The position numbers and the translations under genes are program-made. A stretch of DNA of 64,000 bases from Acidimicrobiia bacterium (GTDB lineage Bacteria; Actinomycetota; Acidimicrobiia; IMCC26256; PALSA-610): assembly GCA_036271555.1 (NCBI GenBank), contig DATBAK010000036.1, positions 1 to 64,000 on the forward strand, in the 5' to 3' direction. The number at the start of each line of letters is the position of its first letter. The stretch's first letter is position 1. This document shows positions 47,856 through 58,100 of the stretch, piece by piece. Under the pieces are notes generated by a model. It saw only the letters and a program-made list of their open reading frames with translations, did not search any database and had not been told where the DNA came from.

Positions 47856-49216
47856 ACGTGCGCGTACTCGGGTGGTCGCAGCGCCGACAACGCGAACGGC
47901 GCGGCGCGGCCCAGCGGTTCGACGACCTTCCGGCTGGTGTCGAGCATCGTCAAGCTGTACCCACCGAGGAGGATCCAGATCGGCATCACGTTGTAGTCGT
48001 TCGCGGTCGCGTACACGAGCATGAAGAACAGCCACGCGATGACCATGAACACGACCGACGTGCGCATCGAGCGCGCGCCGACGTCGTCGAGCCTTCGCTT
48101 GCGGACCGCTTCGCGGATCATCAGCAGCCCGACCGCGAGGTACGCGAGCAGGACGAAGATGCCCTGCTCGGCCCAGTCCTGCAGGTAGATGTTGTGGGCG
48201 CGGATGTCGTTGCCGAACCGGTCGCAGTTGCCGATGTGCTGCTGCACGACCATCGCGTTGGCGCCGACACCCCACAGCGGCCGCACCTCGATGAGACAGA
48301 TCGCGACCTGGTTCGCGGTGTCGCGAGTCTGCGCCGACGTCGACACCTGCGTCGCCTGGAGCCGGGCGAAGATCGTGCCCGCCGCGAGCACGAACGCGAG
48401 CCCGGCCACGACGATGAGCACGAGGAAGAAGCCGAGCAGTCGCGACAGTCGCATGAGCCGGCGGCGCACGAACGTGAGCAGGATGAGCGGGACGACGACG
48501 AGCGACGTGGCCCAGACCCCGCGCGAGAAGGTCAGCGCGATCAGGACGCCGCACAGGCCGAGTGACCACGCGATCAGTCGTCCCTTGACCGAACGCGTCA
48601 CACCGATCAGCCAGATCGCGTTGTAGAGCAGGAACATCGCGAACACGTCGGTCGAGAAGAACGTGCCCTGCACGCGCTTGAAGAGTCCGCCGCCGCCGTT
48701 CCCGCCGTACACCTGCGAGGTGCGGACCTGCTTCTGGAAGAACGTTGCGACCGCGCCGACGGCGCGGCCGGTCAACACCTGCACGCCGCTCAGGAGCGCG
48801 AGGCCGACGAGCACGCAGGCGAGCGCGACCGCGAGCTGCTCACGGCCGATGATGCGCGGCATCCGGTAGCGCGCGAACGCGTAGAGACCGGTGAGCGAGA
48901 GCCACATCGACGCGGCGCGGTAGTCGGCATGGTTGAGGACGCAGCTGACCACCGACAGGACGACGAGCGCGGTCAGCGCGATCAGGACGGGGTCGACGCG
49001 GCGCCGTCGCTCGGACTCGATGTCGGAGGGTCGGGACGTGTAGTCGACCATCCACGCGATCAGCAGCGGGATGAGCACCAGCGAGAACGGGAACAGCGTG
49101 AAGCCCCACGACGACGAGGCCGCGAGGGGCGGCGGCTTGCCGCCTCCGAACTGCGCGGGCAGCGGAAGTGCCATCGACAGGATCAGGACGTACGTCAGGA
49201 GGCGTTGGAAGCGCAA
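47852..49216 (-). CDS. O-antigen ligase/polymerase-like membrane protein
   Basis: A multi-spanning protein (10-12 helices) of about 454 residues. A large loop contains NQVAICLIEVRPLWGVGANAMVVQQHIGN and RAHNIYLQDWAEQGIFVLLAYLAV, the pattern of WaaL/Wzy-type proteins that polymerise or ligate lipid-linked glycans. The start is uncertain. I place it at TTG 49216, with AAGGA 5 nt upstream and a TAGAAT -10 box at 49270-49275 that would exclude the longer TTG start at 49342. It precedes the GT4 gene with ATGA overlap. Confidence 0.82.
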   Translation of the reverse strand: MRFQRLLTYVLILSMALPLPAQFGGGKPPPLAASSSWGFTLFPFSLVLIPLLIAWMVDYTSRPSDIESERRRRVDPVLIALTALVVLSVVSCVLNHADYRAASMWLSLTGLYAFARYRMPRIIGREQLAVALACVLVGLALLSGVQVLTGRAVGAVATFFQKQVRTSQVYGGNGGGGLFKRVQGTFFSTDVFAMFLLYNAIWLIGVTRSVKGRLIAWSLGLCGVLIALTFSRGVWATSLVVVPLILLTFVRRRLMRLSRLLGFFLVLIVVAGLAFVLAAGTIFARLQATQVSTSAQTRDTANQVAICLIEVRPLWGVGANAMVVQQHIGNCDRFGNDIRAHNIYLQDWAEQGIFVLLAYLAVGLLMIREAVRKRRLDDVGARSMRTSVVFMVIAWLFFMLVYATANDYNVMPIWILLGGYSLTMLDTSRKVVEPLGRAAPFALSALRPPEYAHV

Positions 49217-49269
49217 CAAAATCCTTGCCGCAGGCGCAAATGCCGGGAAGCCGGACGAATCGGCACCGG

Positions 49270-49275
49270 ATTCTA
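49270..49275 (-). promoter_or_regulatory. -10 box for O-antigen ligase-like/GT4 operon
   Basis: TAGAAT on the minus strand lies about 50 nt before the preferred start codon of the ligase-like gene, in the divergent gap with the sulfotransferase gene. Confidence 0.4.
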
Positions 49276-49362
49276 CCGATCCCTGATCCCGTATCCTGAT
49301 CCCGAGCCTCCACGGACGGAGGAGGCGGCCGGTCGACGCCAAGGGTTGGAGAGAAGATCGCG

Positions 49363-50292
49363 ATGCCGCAGCCCGTGGTCGTGCACATCGGCTTCCACAA
49401 GACCGCGACGACCTGGCTCCAGCACGAGGTCTTCCCGCACCACCCGCACCTGCGGTCCTACGTCGAGGGCCACCCCTGGGACGACCCGTTCCTGCGCTGC
49501 ATCGTCGCCGACTCCGACCGGCGCTACGACCCCGTCCGGGCCCGGGCGGAGTACGAGGCCGGCCTGGCCCGGCTCGGTGAGCTCGCTCCCGACGACGTCA
49601 TCGTGATCTCGGCCGAGCGGTTGTCGGGGCATGCGGCGAGCGGCGGCTACGACACCGTCCGCATCGCGCGCCGGCTCCACGAGGTCCTGCCCGAGGCCCG
49701 CGTCGTCATGGTCGTCCGGAGCCAGGTCGACATGATCGAGTCCGAGTACCGGCAGCTCGTCGGAGAGGGCCATCGCGGCCGGCTGGGTTCGCTGTGGACG
49801 TCGGGCGCGTGGAAGCGCGTCCAGTTCGACCTCGAGCACTACGAGTACGACGCGCTCGTGCGCGAGTACCACCGGCTCTTCGGCGCCGAGCGCGTCGCCG
49901 TCTTCACCTACGAGCTGCTCGCGGCCGACCGTGAGCGCTTCCTCGACCGGCTCGCCGACTTCTTCGGTGTCGATTCGTTCAAGCTCGACCAGGTGAGCAC
50001 GCGCGACGTGCACCCCGGTCTGCCGAACCGCGGCATCGGTCTGCTGCGGTTGCTGAACCACTTCCGGCGGACCGAGCTCAACCCCTTCCCCACCGTCGAC
50101 CTCGGCGTGTGGTGGCGCGGCCCGATCGTCGCGGTCGGTCGCCGGCTACCGAAGCGCACGCATCTCGTGCCGCGCAGCAAGCGCGCGGAGCTCGCGCAGC
50201 GCTACCAGGACTCGAACCAGCGGCTCGCCGCGCTGCTCCCGGACGAGGACCTCGGCCCCTTCCTCCAACGCCTCGCGAAATCGGTCGCCTGA
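49363..50292 (+). CDS. Sulfotransferase-like protein 1
   Basis: A 309-residue P-loop sulfotransferase-fold protein. The 5'-phosphosulfate loop is VVHIGFHKTATTWLQHEVF (about residues 6-23), and the 3'-phosphate motif is probably ARVVMVVRSQVDMIESEYRQLVGEG. A Leu-rich C-terminus follows (EDLGPFLQRLAKSVA). It should transfer sulfate from PAPS to a glycan or lipid. GGAGAGAAG precedes the ATG. It lies within the polysaccharide locus, so a sulfated glycan is a plausible product. Confidence 0.85.
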   Translation: MPQPVVVHIGFHKTATTWLQHEVFPHHPHLRSYVEGHPWDDPFLRCIVADSDRRYDPVRARAEYEAGLARLGELAPDDVIVISAERLSGHAASGGYDTVRIARRLHEVLPEARVVMVVRSQVDMIESEYRQLVGEGHRGRLGSLWTSGAWKRVQFDLEHYEYDALVREYHRLFGAERVAVFTYELLAADRERFLDRLADFFGVDSFKLDQVSTRDVHPGLPNRGIGLLRLLNHFRRTELNPFPTVDLGVWWRGPIVAVGRRLPKRTHLVPRSKRAELAQRYQDSNQRLAALLPDEDLGPFLQRLAKSVA

Positions 50293-50293
50293 G

Positions 50294-51937
50294 CTAGTCG
50301 CGCATCTTCAGGAACGCGAGCACCTTGCGGGGCGAGAGCGTGGCTTGGGTCCAGATTCCGAGTCGTTGCTTCGCGAACCCGGTGAGCAGCAGGTTCTGCA
50401 ACACGGTCGCGCCCGCGGACGCGACTGCGATGCCGGTCATGCCGGCGATGTGCGCACCGATGATCTCGCCGCCGATCGTCACGACGAGCGTGATGCCCGC
50501 GGCGATCGCGACGAGCCGGTGGTGGCCGGTCATGATCAACGCGAAGGTGCACGAACCCGCGGCGACGTCGATGACGAGCCCGGCCGCGAGGATCACGAGG
50601 ATGATGCCGCCGCGGTGGAAGCGGTGGCTGCCGAACGCGACCTGCATGATCCATCCGCCCGCGAAGACGAACGCGATCAAGCCGGCGAGCGACGGAATCG
50701 TCGCGAGCGTGGTCGCGCCGCGCAGGAACGTCTCGAGCTGCTTCTTCTTCCCCTTCGTCCAGAGCTCGGCGATCATCGGCGCGACGACGCCGTTCATCAC
50801 GAACAGCGGCAGCGAGAGCAGGGTCGAGAGGCGGCTGGCGGCGCCGTAGATGCCGACATCGGGCGCCGATCGGAAGATGCCGACGATGAAGTTGTCGCCC
50901 GACGTCACGATCATGCCCGTGAGGTCGGTCAGCGTGAGCGGGAGCGCGATCGCGATGATCGCGGCCGTCGCGACGGGCTTCACGCGCACGCGGATCGCGC
51001 TCGTGTGGCGCCACAGGAAGAAGATCGCGAGCACCATCGTCACCGCGCTCGCGCCGAGCGAGACCGCGACGGCGATGCGCAGGGTCGTGTGGCGCATGAA
51101 GATGAAGATGAAGAGGAACGCCAGCGCCATGAGCACGCTGCGCATCGCGTCGCCGTAGATCGACGCGCTCTTGATGTCGTGGAAGCCGCGGAACGCCTCG
51201 GACGCGGTGTAGCGGATGCCTTCCGTCGCCGACCACACCGCGAGCATCACCATCACGAGCTCGAGGCCGTGCGCCGACGACGGCTTGAAGACGTGGTGCG
51301 CAAGGAACGCGCCACCGCCGAACAACAGGACGCCGGTGACGGCGATCCCACCGCCGATGTTGAGGCGGTTGATGCGCTGGACCGTGCCTTTCGCGACCCC
51401 GGGCTCGTCGCGCGCCATCGCCTCTGCGACGAGCCGGACGACGGTCCGCGGCAGGCCGAAGTGGGCAATGATCGCGGCGGTCATGATGATGCTCGTCGCG
51501 AGCGTGTAGATGCCGAACGAGTAGCCGTCGTCGCCGTGCAGCACGCGCGCCGCGAGCGTCGTCGTGAGGAAGATGCTGATCATCGCGGCGAGGCGCGTGG
51601 TCAGGGTCCAGGCAGAGCCGCGCGCGAGGCGGTCCAGGAGGCCGCCCTTGGGCGGGCGGCGCCCGCCATTCCCGCCGTTCTGCTCGGCCTGCACCTGCGG
51701 CTGCGCGAGGGGTGCGGGCGGCGGCACCGGCACGGGAGTCGGCGCGGTCGCGGGCGGCGGCGGTACCGGTGCCACCGGTGCCGGCGGCTCGGGAGGTGCC
51801 GGCGCGAACGGCACCAGGGGTGCGGGCTCGACGGGTGCCGGGGCACCGGGGTCGGGGATGCCGAGGTGATGTTCCTCGAGCAGCCACTGCGTGCGGCGGC
51901 GGTCCCGCTCTCGTTGTCGCCGGCGTGTGCCGAACAC
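50294..51937 (-). CDS. Polysaccharide flippase (MATE/MOP superfamily)
   Basis: A 547-residue membrane protein with 12-14 helices from residue 105 on (GSAWTLTTRLAAMISIFLTTTLAARVLHG...), similar to Wzx/MurJ-type lipid-linked oligosaccharide flippases. The first hundred residues are a soluble Arg-rich start and a striking Pro/Ala-rich segment (about residues 30-85, repeats of PAP, PEPPAPVAPVPPP). GTG start with GGCGAGG just before it. Its stop lies 1 bp from the stop of the convergent sulfotransferase gene. Confidence 0.88.
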   Translation of the reverse strand: MFGTRRRQRERDRRRTQWLLEEHHLGIPDPGAPAPVEPAPLVPFAPAPPEPPAPVAPVPPPPATAPTPVPVPPPAPLAQPQVQAEQNGGNGGRRPPKGGLLDRLARGSAWTLTTRLAAMISIFLTTTLAARVLHGDDGYSFGIYTLATSIIMTAAIIAHFGLPRTVVRLVAEAMARDEPGVAKGTVQRINRLNIGGGIAVTGVLLFGGGAFLAHHVFKPSSAHGLELVMVMLAVWSATEGIRYTASEAFRGFHDIKSASIYGDAMRSVLMALAFLFIFIFMRHTTLRIAVAVSLGASAVTMVLAIFFLWRHTSAIRVRVKPVATAAIIAIALPLTLTDLTGMIVTSGDNFIVGIFRSAPDVGIYGAASRLSTLLSLPLFVMNGVVAPMIAELWTKGKKKQLETFLRGATTLATIPSLAGLIAFVFAGGWIMQVAFGSHRFHRGGIILVILAAGLVIDVAAGSCTFALIMTGHHRLVAIAAGITLVVTIGGEIIGAHIAGMTGIAVASAGATVLQNLLLTGFAKQRLGIWTQATLSPRKVLAFLKMRD

Positions 51938-51952
51938 CCTCGCCGGCCCGGG

Positions 51953-52696
51953 TCAGGTTCGCCGCGGGGCGACGGCCGCGAAGTCGGCGTACAACGACTC
52001 GCCGCGCTCGACGAGCGGGCGCAGGTCGGGCGCGTCCAACTCCGCCTGCAGCGCAGCCTTGTGCTCGGCGCGCTCCTTCGACGGACGCGGCACCTGACGC
52101 TCGAGACGCGAGCCGCTCTTGCCGCGCGCGCGAGCACCGGCTTCGATCGACGCGAAGACCTCTTCGTCGCGCTCCGGGCTGTTGACGTACGGCGCGAACG
52201 ACGTGCCGTAGCGACGGTTGACCTCGTCGATCACGACCGCGTAGTCACTCGTCACGGTCGTGAAATCGGCGACGACGACCTGACCGAGCACCGGCCGCAC
52301 GAGCCCGTAGAAGGAGTTCCACTCGAGGAGGCCGCGCTTCAGACGCTTGCGCGGTTCGCGGATGACCTCGGAGAGCACCGCGTCCCGGGGCGAGCGGATC
52401 ACCACGATCGCGGGGATGTTGTGCTGCGCCGCGAGCAGGATGCTCGCGGGTGCGTGCATGTGGTGCGAGACCTTCACGTCCGGGTTCACGAACATGAACG
52501 CGCGAGAGCTGAAGGTGTTCGCCGAGCGCGGGAAGCCGTCGATCGCGATCTGCACGGGCGGGACGGCGGGCACGTTCCTCCGCCGTCGCTGCGCTCGCAC
52601 GTACCACGGGAACGCGCGCGGCGAGCGCGAGATCGGCAGCCAGATGCGGCGCGACCACTCGAACGCCAGGTCTGAGTCGGCCACCCGAACGTCCAA
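51953..52696 (-). CDS. Sulfotransferase-like protein 2
   Basis: A 247-residue protein with the PAPS-binding P-loop IDGFPRSANTFSSRAF (about residues 52-67) and a second nucleotide motif AIVVIRSPRDAVLSEVIREP, as in sulfotransferases. The rest is not recognisable. The start is uncertain: TTG 52696 is used, with GTG 52684 as alternative. It is co-oriented with the flippase gene, 15 bp upstream of it. Sulfation of the polymer made here is a reasonable guess. Confidence 0.8.
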   Translation of the reverse strand: MDVRVADSDLAFEWSRRIWLPISRSPRAFPWYVRAQRRRRNVPAVPPVQIAIDGFPRSANTFSSRAFMFVNPDVKVSHHMHAPASILLAAQHNIPAIVVIRSPRDAVLSEVIREPRKRLKRGLLEWNSFYGLVRPVLGQVVVADFTTVTSDYAVVIDEVNRRYGTSFAPYVNSPERDEEVFASIEAGARARGKSGSRLERQVPRPSKERAEHKAALQAELDAPDLRPLVERGESLYADFAAVAPRRT

Positions 52697-52801
52697 TCCC
52701 CGTGCTCTCGTCGCCGCCTCGACCGACTTCCGGAAGCCGACAGCATACCGAGGCCCGAATCGGGCCTCTTCGGGCGCCGACCGCTCGGGTCGACGGGCGG
52801 G

Positions 52802-53206
52802 TCAGGCTCCGTTCAGGAAGGCGTACCAGTTGCCGGAGCCGCCCTCGTCGTCGGTCACGATGCCGGGTTGGAGCTTCTTGCTGAACCCTTTGCGGGTTTT
52901 CGTGCCCGTGTAGTGAGTCACGGACGTGCCGTCGATCGCCGTGAATGTCAGCGAGATCGCGCGGCCCTCGCGCGACCAGGTGATCGTGTCACCGTGGTTG
53001 TCGCCGCCGGTGTGATTGCGGTACAGGTCGACCGTCGCGAAGTAGTGGTAGGCGTGGCCGCTCCACCTCACCCACCAGGTGTAGTTCCCGGCAATGCCGG
53101 TCGCGGCGCGAGTCGGGGCCGTCGGGGCCGCGACCGCGGGCGCGGCGGCCAGCACGGGCGCGCCCAGCATCAGCACACCGATCACAACCGCAAAGAGCCG
53201 CTTCAT
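52802..53206 (-). CDS. Small secreted protein of unknown function
   Basis: A 134-residue protein with a clear signal peptide (MKRLFAVVIGVLMLGAPVLAAAPAVA, cleavage likely after AVA or AAP). The mature part is beta-rich and aromatic (GNYTWWVRWSGHAYHYFATVDLYRNHTGG) and ends in GNWYAFLNGA. No cysteine and no enzyme motif. ATG 53206 has GGGAGG 6 nt upstream. It lies inside the polysaccharide locus; perhaps a glycan-binding or matrix protein. Confidence 0.7.
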   Translation of the reverse strand: MKRLFAVVIGVLMLGAPVLAAAPAVAAPTAPTRAATGIAGNYTWWVRWSGHAYHYFATVDLYRNHTGGDNHGDTITWSREGRAISLTFTAIDGTSVTHYTGTKTRKGFSKKLQPGIVTDDEGGSGNWYAFLNGA

Positions 53207-53268
53207 CGCCCGCCTCCCGAGTCCCACCGCCCAGACTCGGCGAACCTAGCGCCGGAACGCGCTCGCCT

Positions 53269-54249
53269 TCAACGCCGGTCCTTGTTCTTGCGGGTGACGA
53301 TCTCCGTGAGGTGCGCGACGTGGTCGCCGAGCGGCGCCCGTACGCCGACGCGCAGGTTGCCGAGCGCCTCGCGCACGACCGGCCACTGCTGCGCGCGTGC
53401 CGCACGCACCGCGTCGTAGACCGAATGTGACGCCAGGGCGACGCGCGCCTCGGCCCGGTCGTGCTCGGTGAGCCCCGCGGTGTCGCGGTATCGGTCGTAG
53501 AGCCGGAGCCGGTCCCGCGCGACCGCACCGGACCCGAGGTTGGTGCGCGTGAGGCCGCCGGTGTGCCAGCGGCGGCGCAGGTAGGGGCGGCGCAGGTAGA
53601 CGGCGCGTCCGTACGTCGACGCGCGCAGGTTGAAGTCGACGTCGGCCGCGTGCTCGAAGCTCGCGTCGTAGCCGCCGATCGCGTCGAACACCGAGCGGCG
53701 GAACATCACGGCCGACGGTTCGCCGAAGCTCTGGCCGTTGCGCAACGACAGGCGCACGAGCTCCGCGTGGTCGAGCACGTACCGGTCCCGCTCGACGAAC
53801 ACGTGGTGGCGGTGACCCACGTTCAGGCGACGCGGCAGCGGGCGTCCGTCCTCGTCGATGAACTCCTCCGCGCTCGACACGAGCGCGACGCCGGGATCGG
53901 CGAGCTCCGCTTCGTACGCGGCGAGCATGCCCGGGCCGAGCTCGTCGTCCTGCGAGACACACATCGCGAGCTCGCCGCTTCCCGCGCAGACCGCACGGTT
54001 CCAGTTCCCGACCATGCCGAGGTTGGTGTCGTTGCGCGTCCACGTGAGCGCGAAGCCCGCGGCCGTCGCGCGGTCGCGGAAGGGCGCGAGCAGCGCGTCG
54101 AGCGCGCGGTCGTCGAGCCCCGGCGACGCGTCGTCCACCATCACGACGTCGAGATCGGGGTGCTTCTGTTGCGCGAACGAGTCGACCAAGCGCGTCAGAT
54201 GCGCGGGGTTCGGACGGTAGAGCGGGACGCCGAGACTGACGGTGCTCAG
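53269..54249 (-). CDS. Glycosyltransferase family 2, probable CTG start
   Basis: A GT-A enzyme of about 326 residues: STVSLGVPLYRPNPAHLTRLVDSFAQQ, the DDAS motif in DVVMVDDASPG, NLGMVGNWNRAV and the metal-binding SQDDEL, then a C-terminal FGEPSAVMFRRSVFDAIGGYD region. No ATG, GTG or TTG lies just before the conserved start; the next in-frame TTG would delete the first strand. A CTG at 54249 overlaps the upstream stop codon as CTGA, mirroring the ATGA/GTGA overlaps common here, so CTG is the likely start. Confidence 0.85.
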   Translation of the reverse strand: MSTVSLGVPLYRPNPAHLTRLVDSFAQQKHPDLDVVMVDDASPGLDDRALDALLAPFRDRATAAGFALTWTRNDTNLGMVGNWNRAVCAGSGELAMCVSQDDELGPGMLAAYEAELADPGVALVSSAEEFIDEDGRPLPRRLNVGHRHHVFVERDRYVLDHAELVRLSLRNGQSFGEPSAVMFRRSVFDAIGGYDASFEHAADVDFNLRASTYGRAVYLRRPYLRRRWHTGGLTRTNLGSGAVARDRLRLYDRYRDTAGLTEHDRAEARVALASHSVYDAVRAARAQQWPVVREALGNLRVGVRAPLGDHVAHLTEIVTRKNKDRR

Positions 54250-55070
54250 CGCGCGCGCCGCTTCGTCGGGTCCTTCATCCGGTTCGGGTTGATCCGATGC
54301 GCGATGTACGCGATGCCTCGCGCGCAGAACAGCAGCGATCGGTACGCGCGCACGCGCAGCGCCGCGAGTCCGTGCCGCTGCTCGTGCTGGCGCCAGTACG
54401 TCGTGGTGTCGCCGCTGTACTTCCCGGCCTCCGCGGCCGTGTAGTAGTAGAGCGCGATCGAGTTGCGATACCGCGGGCCCTTCACCGGATCGGTGAAGCC
54501 GTGCACGGAGTCGAAGTCGGTCTGGAAGATGACGCACGTGCCGAACTCGGGCACGACGCTCCGCGCGACCTGTGTGGCGTTGGCGTCGCCCCAGAGTTGG
54601 AGCGAACCGCCGTCGTCGGCGGTCCAGTCCGGGTTCATGTAGACGAGCGCGTTGAGCCGGCGGAACAGGCCGAGGCGCTCGTAGTTGTGGAAGTCGGAGT
54701 GCGGCTTGAGAATCCCGCCGGGCCCGCTCGAGTGCAGTCCTCCGCCGTTCAGATACGGGTCCGGGATGATCTTCGGGATGCCGGTGATCTCCTCGAGCAT
54801 CGTGAGGAACGTCGGGTCGCACATCTCGCGAATGATCCGTGCGAAGTCCTCGGGGATCTTCTCGATGCTGTCGCAGATCATCTTCTCGGGCTGGTATTCG
54901 CTGCCCTCGTAGCGACGCCAGCCCGGCCAGTCGGGGGCCGGGAAGCGCTCCGCCTCCTCGCGTTCACCGACGAGGAAATCGTCGATCACTACGTGCGGGA
55001 ACGGCTTTGCGCCCGTGAACTCGCCGTGCAGTCGCACGACGTCGGTGTCCGAGAAGCTACGGATCTTCAT
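54246..55070 (-). CDS. 2OG-Fe(II) oxygenase family protein
   Basis: A 274-residue protein with the double-stranded beta-helix of 2-oxoglutarate oxygenases. Iron ligands fit H-x-D in ILKPHSDFHNY and a distal His in SVHGFTDPVKG, with an Arg following in YRNSIALYYY for 2-oxoglutarate. FPHVVIDDFL at the N-terminus is typical of prolyl-4-hydroxylase-like members. Substrate unknown; within this locus it may hydroxylate a sugar or lipid. Its stop overlaps the presumed CTG start of the GT2 gene, so both are co-translated. Confidence 0.85.
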   Translation of the reverse strand: MKIRSFSDTDVVRLHGEFTGAKPFPHVVIDDFLVGEREEAERFPAPDWPGWRRYEGSEYQPEKMICDSIEKIPEDFARIIREMCDPTFLTMLEEITGIPKIIPDPYLNGGGLHSSGPGGILKPHSDFHNYERLGLFRRLNALVYMNPDWTADDGGSLQLWGDANATQVARSVVPEFGTCVIFQTDFDSVHGFTDPVKGPRYRNSIALYYYTAAEAGKYSGDTTTYWRQHEQRHGLAALRVRAYRSLLFCARGIAYIAHRINPNRMKDPTKRRAR

Positions 55071-55199
55071 GACCGCGGGACGGTAGCGCGCTCGTTCGTG
55101 ACCATCGACACCGGAGCGTGACCGCAGGAACGGGCGGCTCGCCGCGCGGGCCGTCCGACACGGAGGCCCCGACCAGAAAGCATCGACACCGGAGCGTGG

Positions 55200-58100
55200 C
55201 TAGTCATCGTCGGTGATGGTGCAGCGGCCGGTGCCGTCGGCGATGGTCGTGCCCGACGGGCTCGACAGGGTGACGGTGAAGAGCTCGCTCGCCTCCGCCA
55301 CGGTGTCGCCGACGATCGGGATCGAGACGACGCGCGCCACCGCTGCGGGCGGGAACGTGACCGTCCCGGATCGGGCGCGGTAGTCGGCGCCCGCCGTCGC
55401 GGTGCCGTCGGCCGTGGCGTAGTGCATCGAAACCGTGTTCGCCTGCGCGGTCGCGAGCGTGACGACGAACCGCGCGGCACGCGTGCCGTTCTGACCCTCG
55501 ACGATCTGGACGTCGCCGATCCCCGCGCGGTTCGAAGGCGTGCCCGGGTCGTCGTCACGCACGATCTCGAGGCCGGTGCCGGTGCCGATCGTCGCGCCGA
55601 CCGGGTTGGCGAGCGTGACGTCGAAACTCTCGTTGCTCTCGTGCACGGTGTCGGCGATGGTCGTCACCTCGACGGTCGTGTCGAGCGAGCCCGCGGGGAT
55701 CGTGGCGACACCCGACGCGAGCTTCACGTCGGACGAGCTCGTCGTGAGGTTGTTCACGGTCCACGTGACGCTCACCGGATCGGTGCTCGGCGTACCGATC
55801 GAGACGGTGAACGGGATCTTGGGCTTACCGCGGTCGCCTTCGTAGTAGTTGCCACTGCTGATCGACAGCACGACCTGCGAGTCGTCGGTCGCGACGTACC
55901 CGGTGCCGGTGGCGCGCCCGAGCGCGGCACCGACCGGTTTCGACAGCGCGAGCGTGAAGCTCTCGGTGGTCTCCGAATTGCGGTCGCCCTTCACGGGCAC
56001 GTCGACGGTCTGCGACACCTGCCCCGCGGCGAACGTCAACGTGCCCGCAGTCGCGGTGTAGTCGGTGCCCGCCTTCGCGGTGCCGTCGGCGGTCGCGTAC
56101 CCGACGGTCACGCCGCCGGGGCTCGGCGCCGACAACGACACCGTGAACGCCGCGCTGCGCGTGGCCGCGCCGCCCTCGAGCACGGTGACGTCACCGACGT
56201 CGGCGTGCAGCGACCCGGAGCCGGGATCGTCGTCGAGGATCGTGACCGTTCCCACGGGCTGCACGATCGAGCCGCCGATCGGGTTCGTGAGCTTGACGCC
56301 GAACTGCTCGTCGGGCTCGGCCTTCGTGTCGCCGTGCACGCCGATGAGCACGTCCTTGCTGGTCTGTCCGGGCGCGAAGGTCGCCGTGCCCGACGCCTTC
56401 ACGAAATCGGCCGCGACCGCGCTGCCGGCGACGGTCTTCCACTGCACCGACGTCGTCGTGCTCGACGCGACCGACCGGCTGATCGTCACCGCGACATCGC
56501 GCAGACCCGAATCACCTTCGACGATCGACGCGTCGGAGACGGCGAAGCCATCGGCGATCGAGTCGTAGCGCGCGGCGACGGTCGTGGCGGCATCGGGAAC
56601 CACGAACGACGCGAAGGTGTCGGCGTCGACCCCGCTGGGCGACGTCCACGTGCTGAACGTCCCCGTCGCGCCGCCGAACGACGCCGTCGACGGTGCGACG
56701 ACCTCGTGCTCACTGCCGACGATCGGATCCCATGTGAACGGCGTCGCGTGCGCGATGCCGTCGACGGTGACGGTCGCGCCCGCGGGCTGCGACGCGACGG
56801 TGACCGGCACCGTCTTCGGCAGCACGTTCGTGGTGATCGACGTCTCGAGGCCGCTGGAGTCGGTCACGGTCGTGTCGAGCTCGTAGTACGTGTCGTCGAA
56901 GCCGAGGTCGGCGAACTGGAACGAGCCCGAGGTGCCGCTGAAGTCGCCGCCCGGGAACGCGTGCCCGCCGGTGTGCTCGACGATCGTCGTCTGCACGCTG
57001 TCGCCGGACAACGGTCCGTCCTCGGCGTCGTTCGCCGCGAGCGTCACATGGATCGTGTCGCCGATCTCGAAGCGCGCGCGCGGATTGGGCGTGATGTACG
57101 ACACCGTCGGGAACGCGTCGGCCGCGCCGATCTGCAGGTTCGCGGTCGCGACACCGCCGGGGTGACCGTCCGACACCGTCAACGTGACCTGGTAGCCGCC
57201 CGCCTTCTTGTACACGTGCTGCGGGTTCGCCTGCGTCGACGTCTTCCCGTCGCCGAAGTCCCAGTGGTACGTGAGCGAGTCGCCGTCGGCGTCGCTCGTA
57301 CCCGCGCTCGAGAACTTCACGGTCATCGGCACCGTCGGCGACGTCGTGATGTTCGCGCCTGCGTGCGCGACCGGCGGATGGTTGGTACTACCCGTGTAGA
57401 CGATCTCGCGCAGCTGCCCCGAAGCGATGCCGAGCCACGCGACGTTCCCGTCGGGCGCGATCTGCATGTCCACAGGGCTGCCCCACGTGCCCGACGTGCC
57501 GAAGTCCGACCACGCGCCCGTCGCGGGATCGACGACGCGCATCGAGTCGCGAGCGAAGTCGCCGACGAAGAGCTTCCCGACGTACTGCGACGGATAGTTC
57601 GACGTGCCCGTGTACTTCGGGCCGCCGACGATCGCGGAGCCGACCTCGTGCGGCACCTCGTCGTGACGGTACGAGTAGAGCGGATCGATCGCGCCGACGC
57701 CGGTCCCGCCCTCGCTCGGCGGATAGATCGCATGACACGTCGACGCGGTCTCGGGCGACGTCTGGTAGTCGGGCTGCACGAGCGCGACGCCGTGATTGGC
57801 GACCTCGCCGCCCTCGTAGCAGGGCCAGCCGCCGTTGCGGTCGTGCCGCGGGTTGGAGAACGTCGGCCTGAACACGTCGAGCTGCTCCCACGTGTTCCAG
57901 CCGACCTCACCGACGTACACGTCGTCGTTGCTCGGGTCGACGGTGAAACGGAACGGATTGCGCAGGCCGTAGGCGTACACGCGCGAGCGAACCGACATCG
58001 GGCTGCCCGAGTCGTAGAACGGGTTGCCCGGGATGCCCGCACCCGTCGTCGGGTCGATGCGCAGGATCTTCCCGCGCAGGTCGTCGATGTTCTCGGCCAC

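Noticed and set aside
55071-55199. Small gene between the oxygenase and the propeller gene
   Set aside because: A duplicated phrase (CATCGACACCGGAGCGTG, twice) is visible, but no frame with a credible start or family match.
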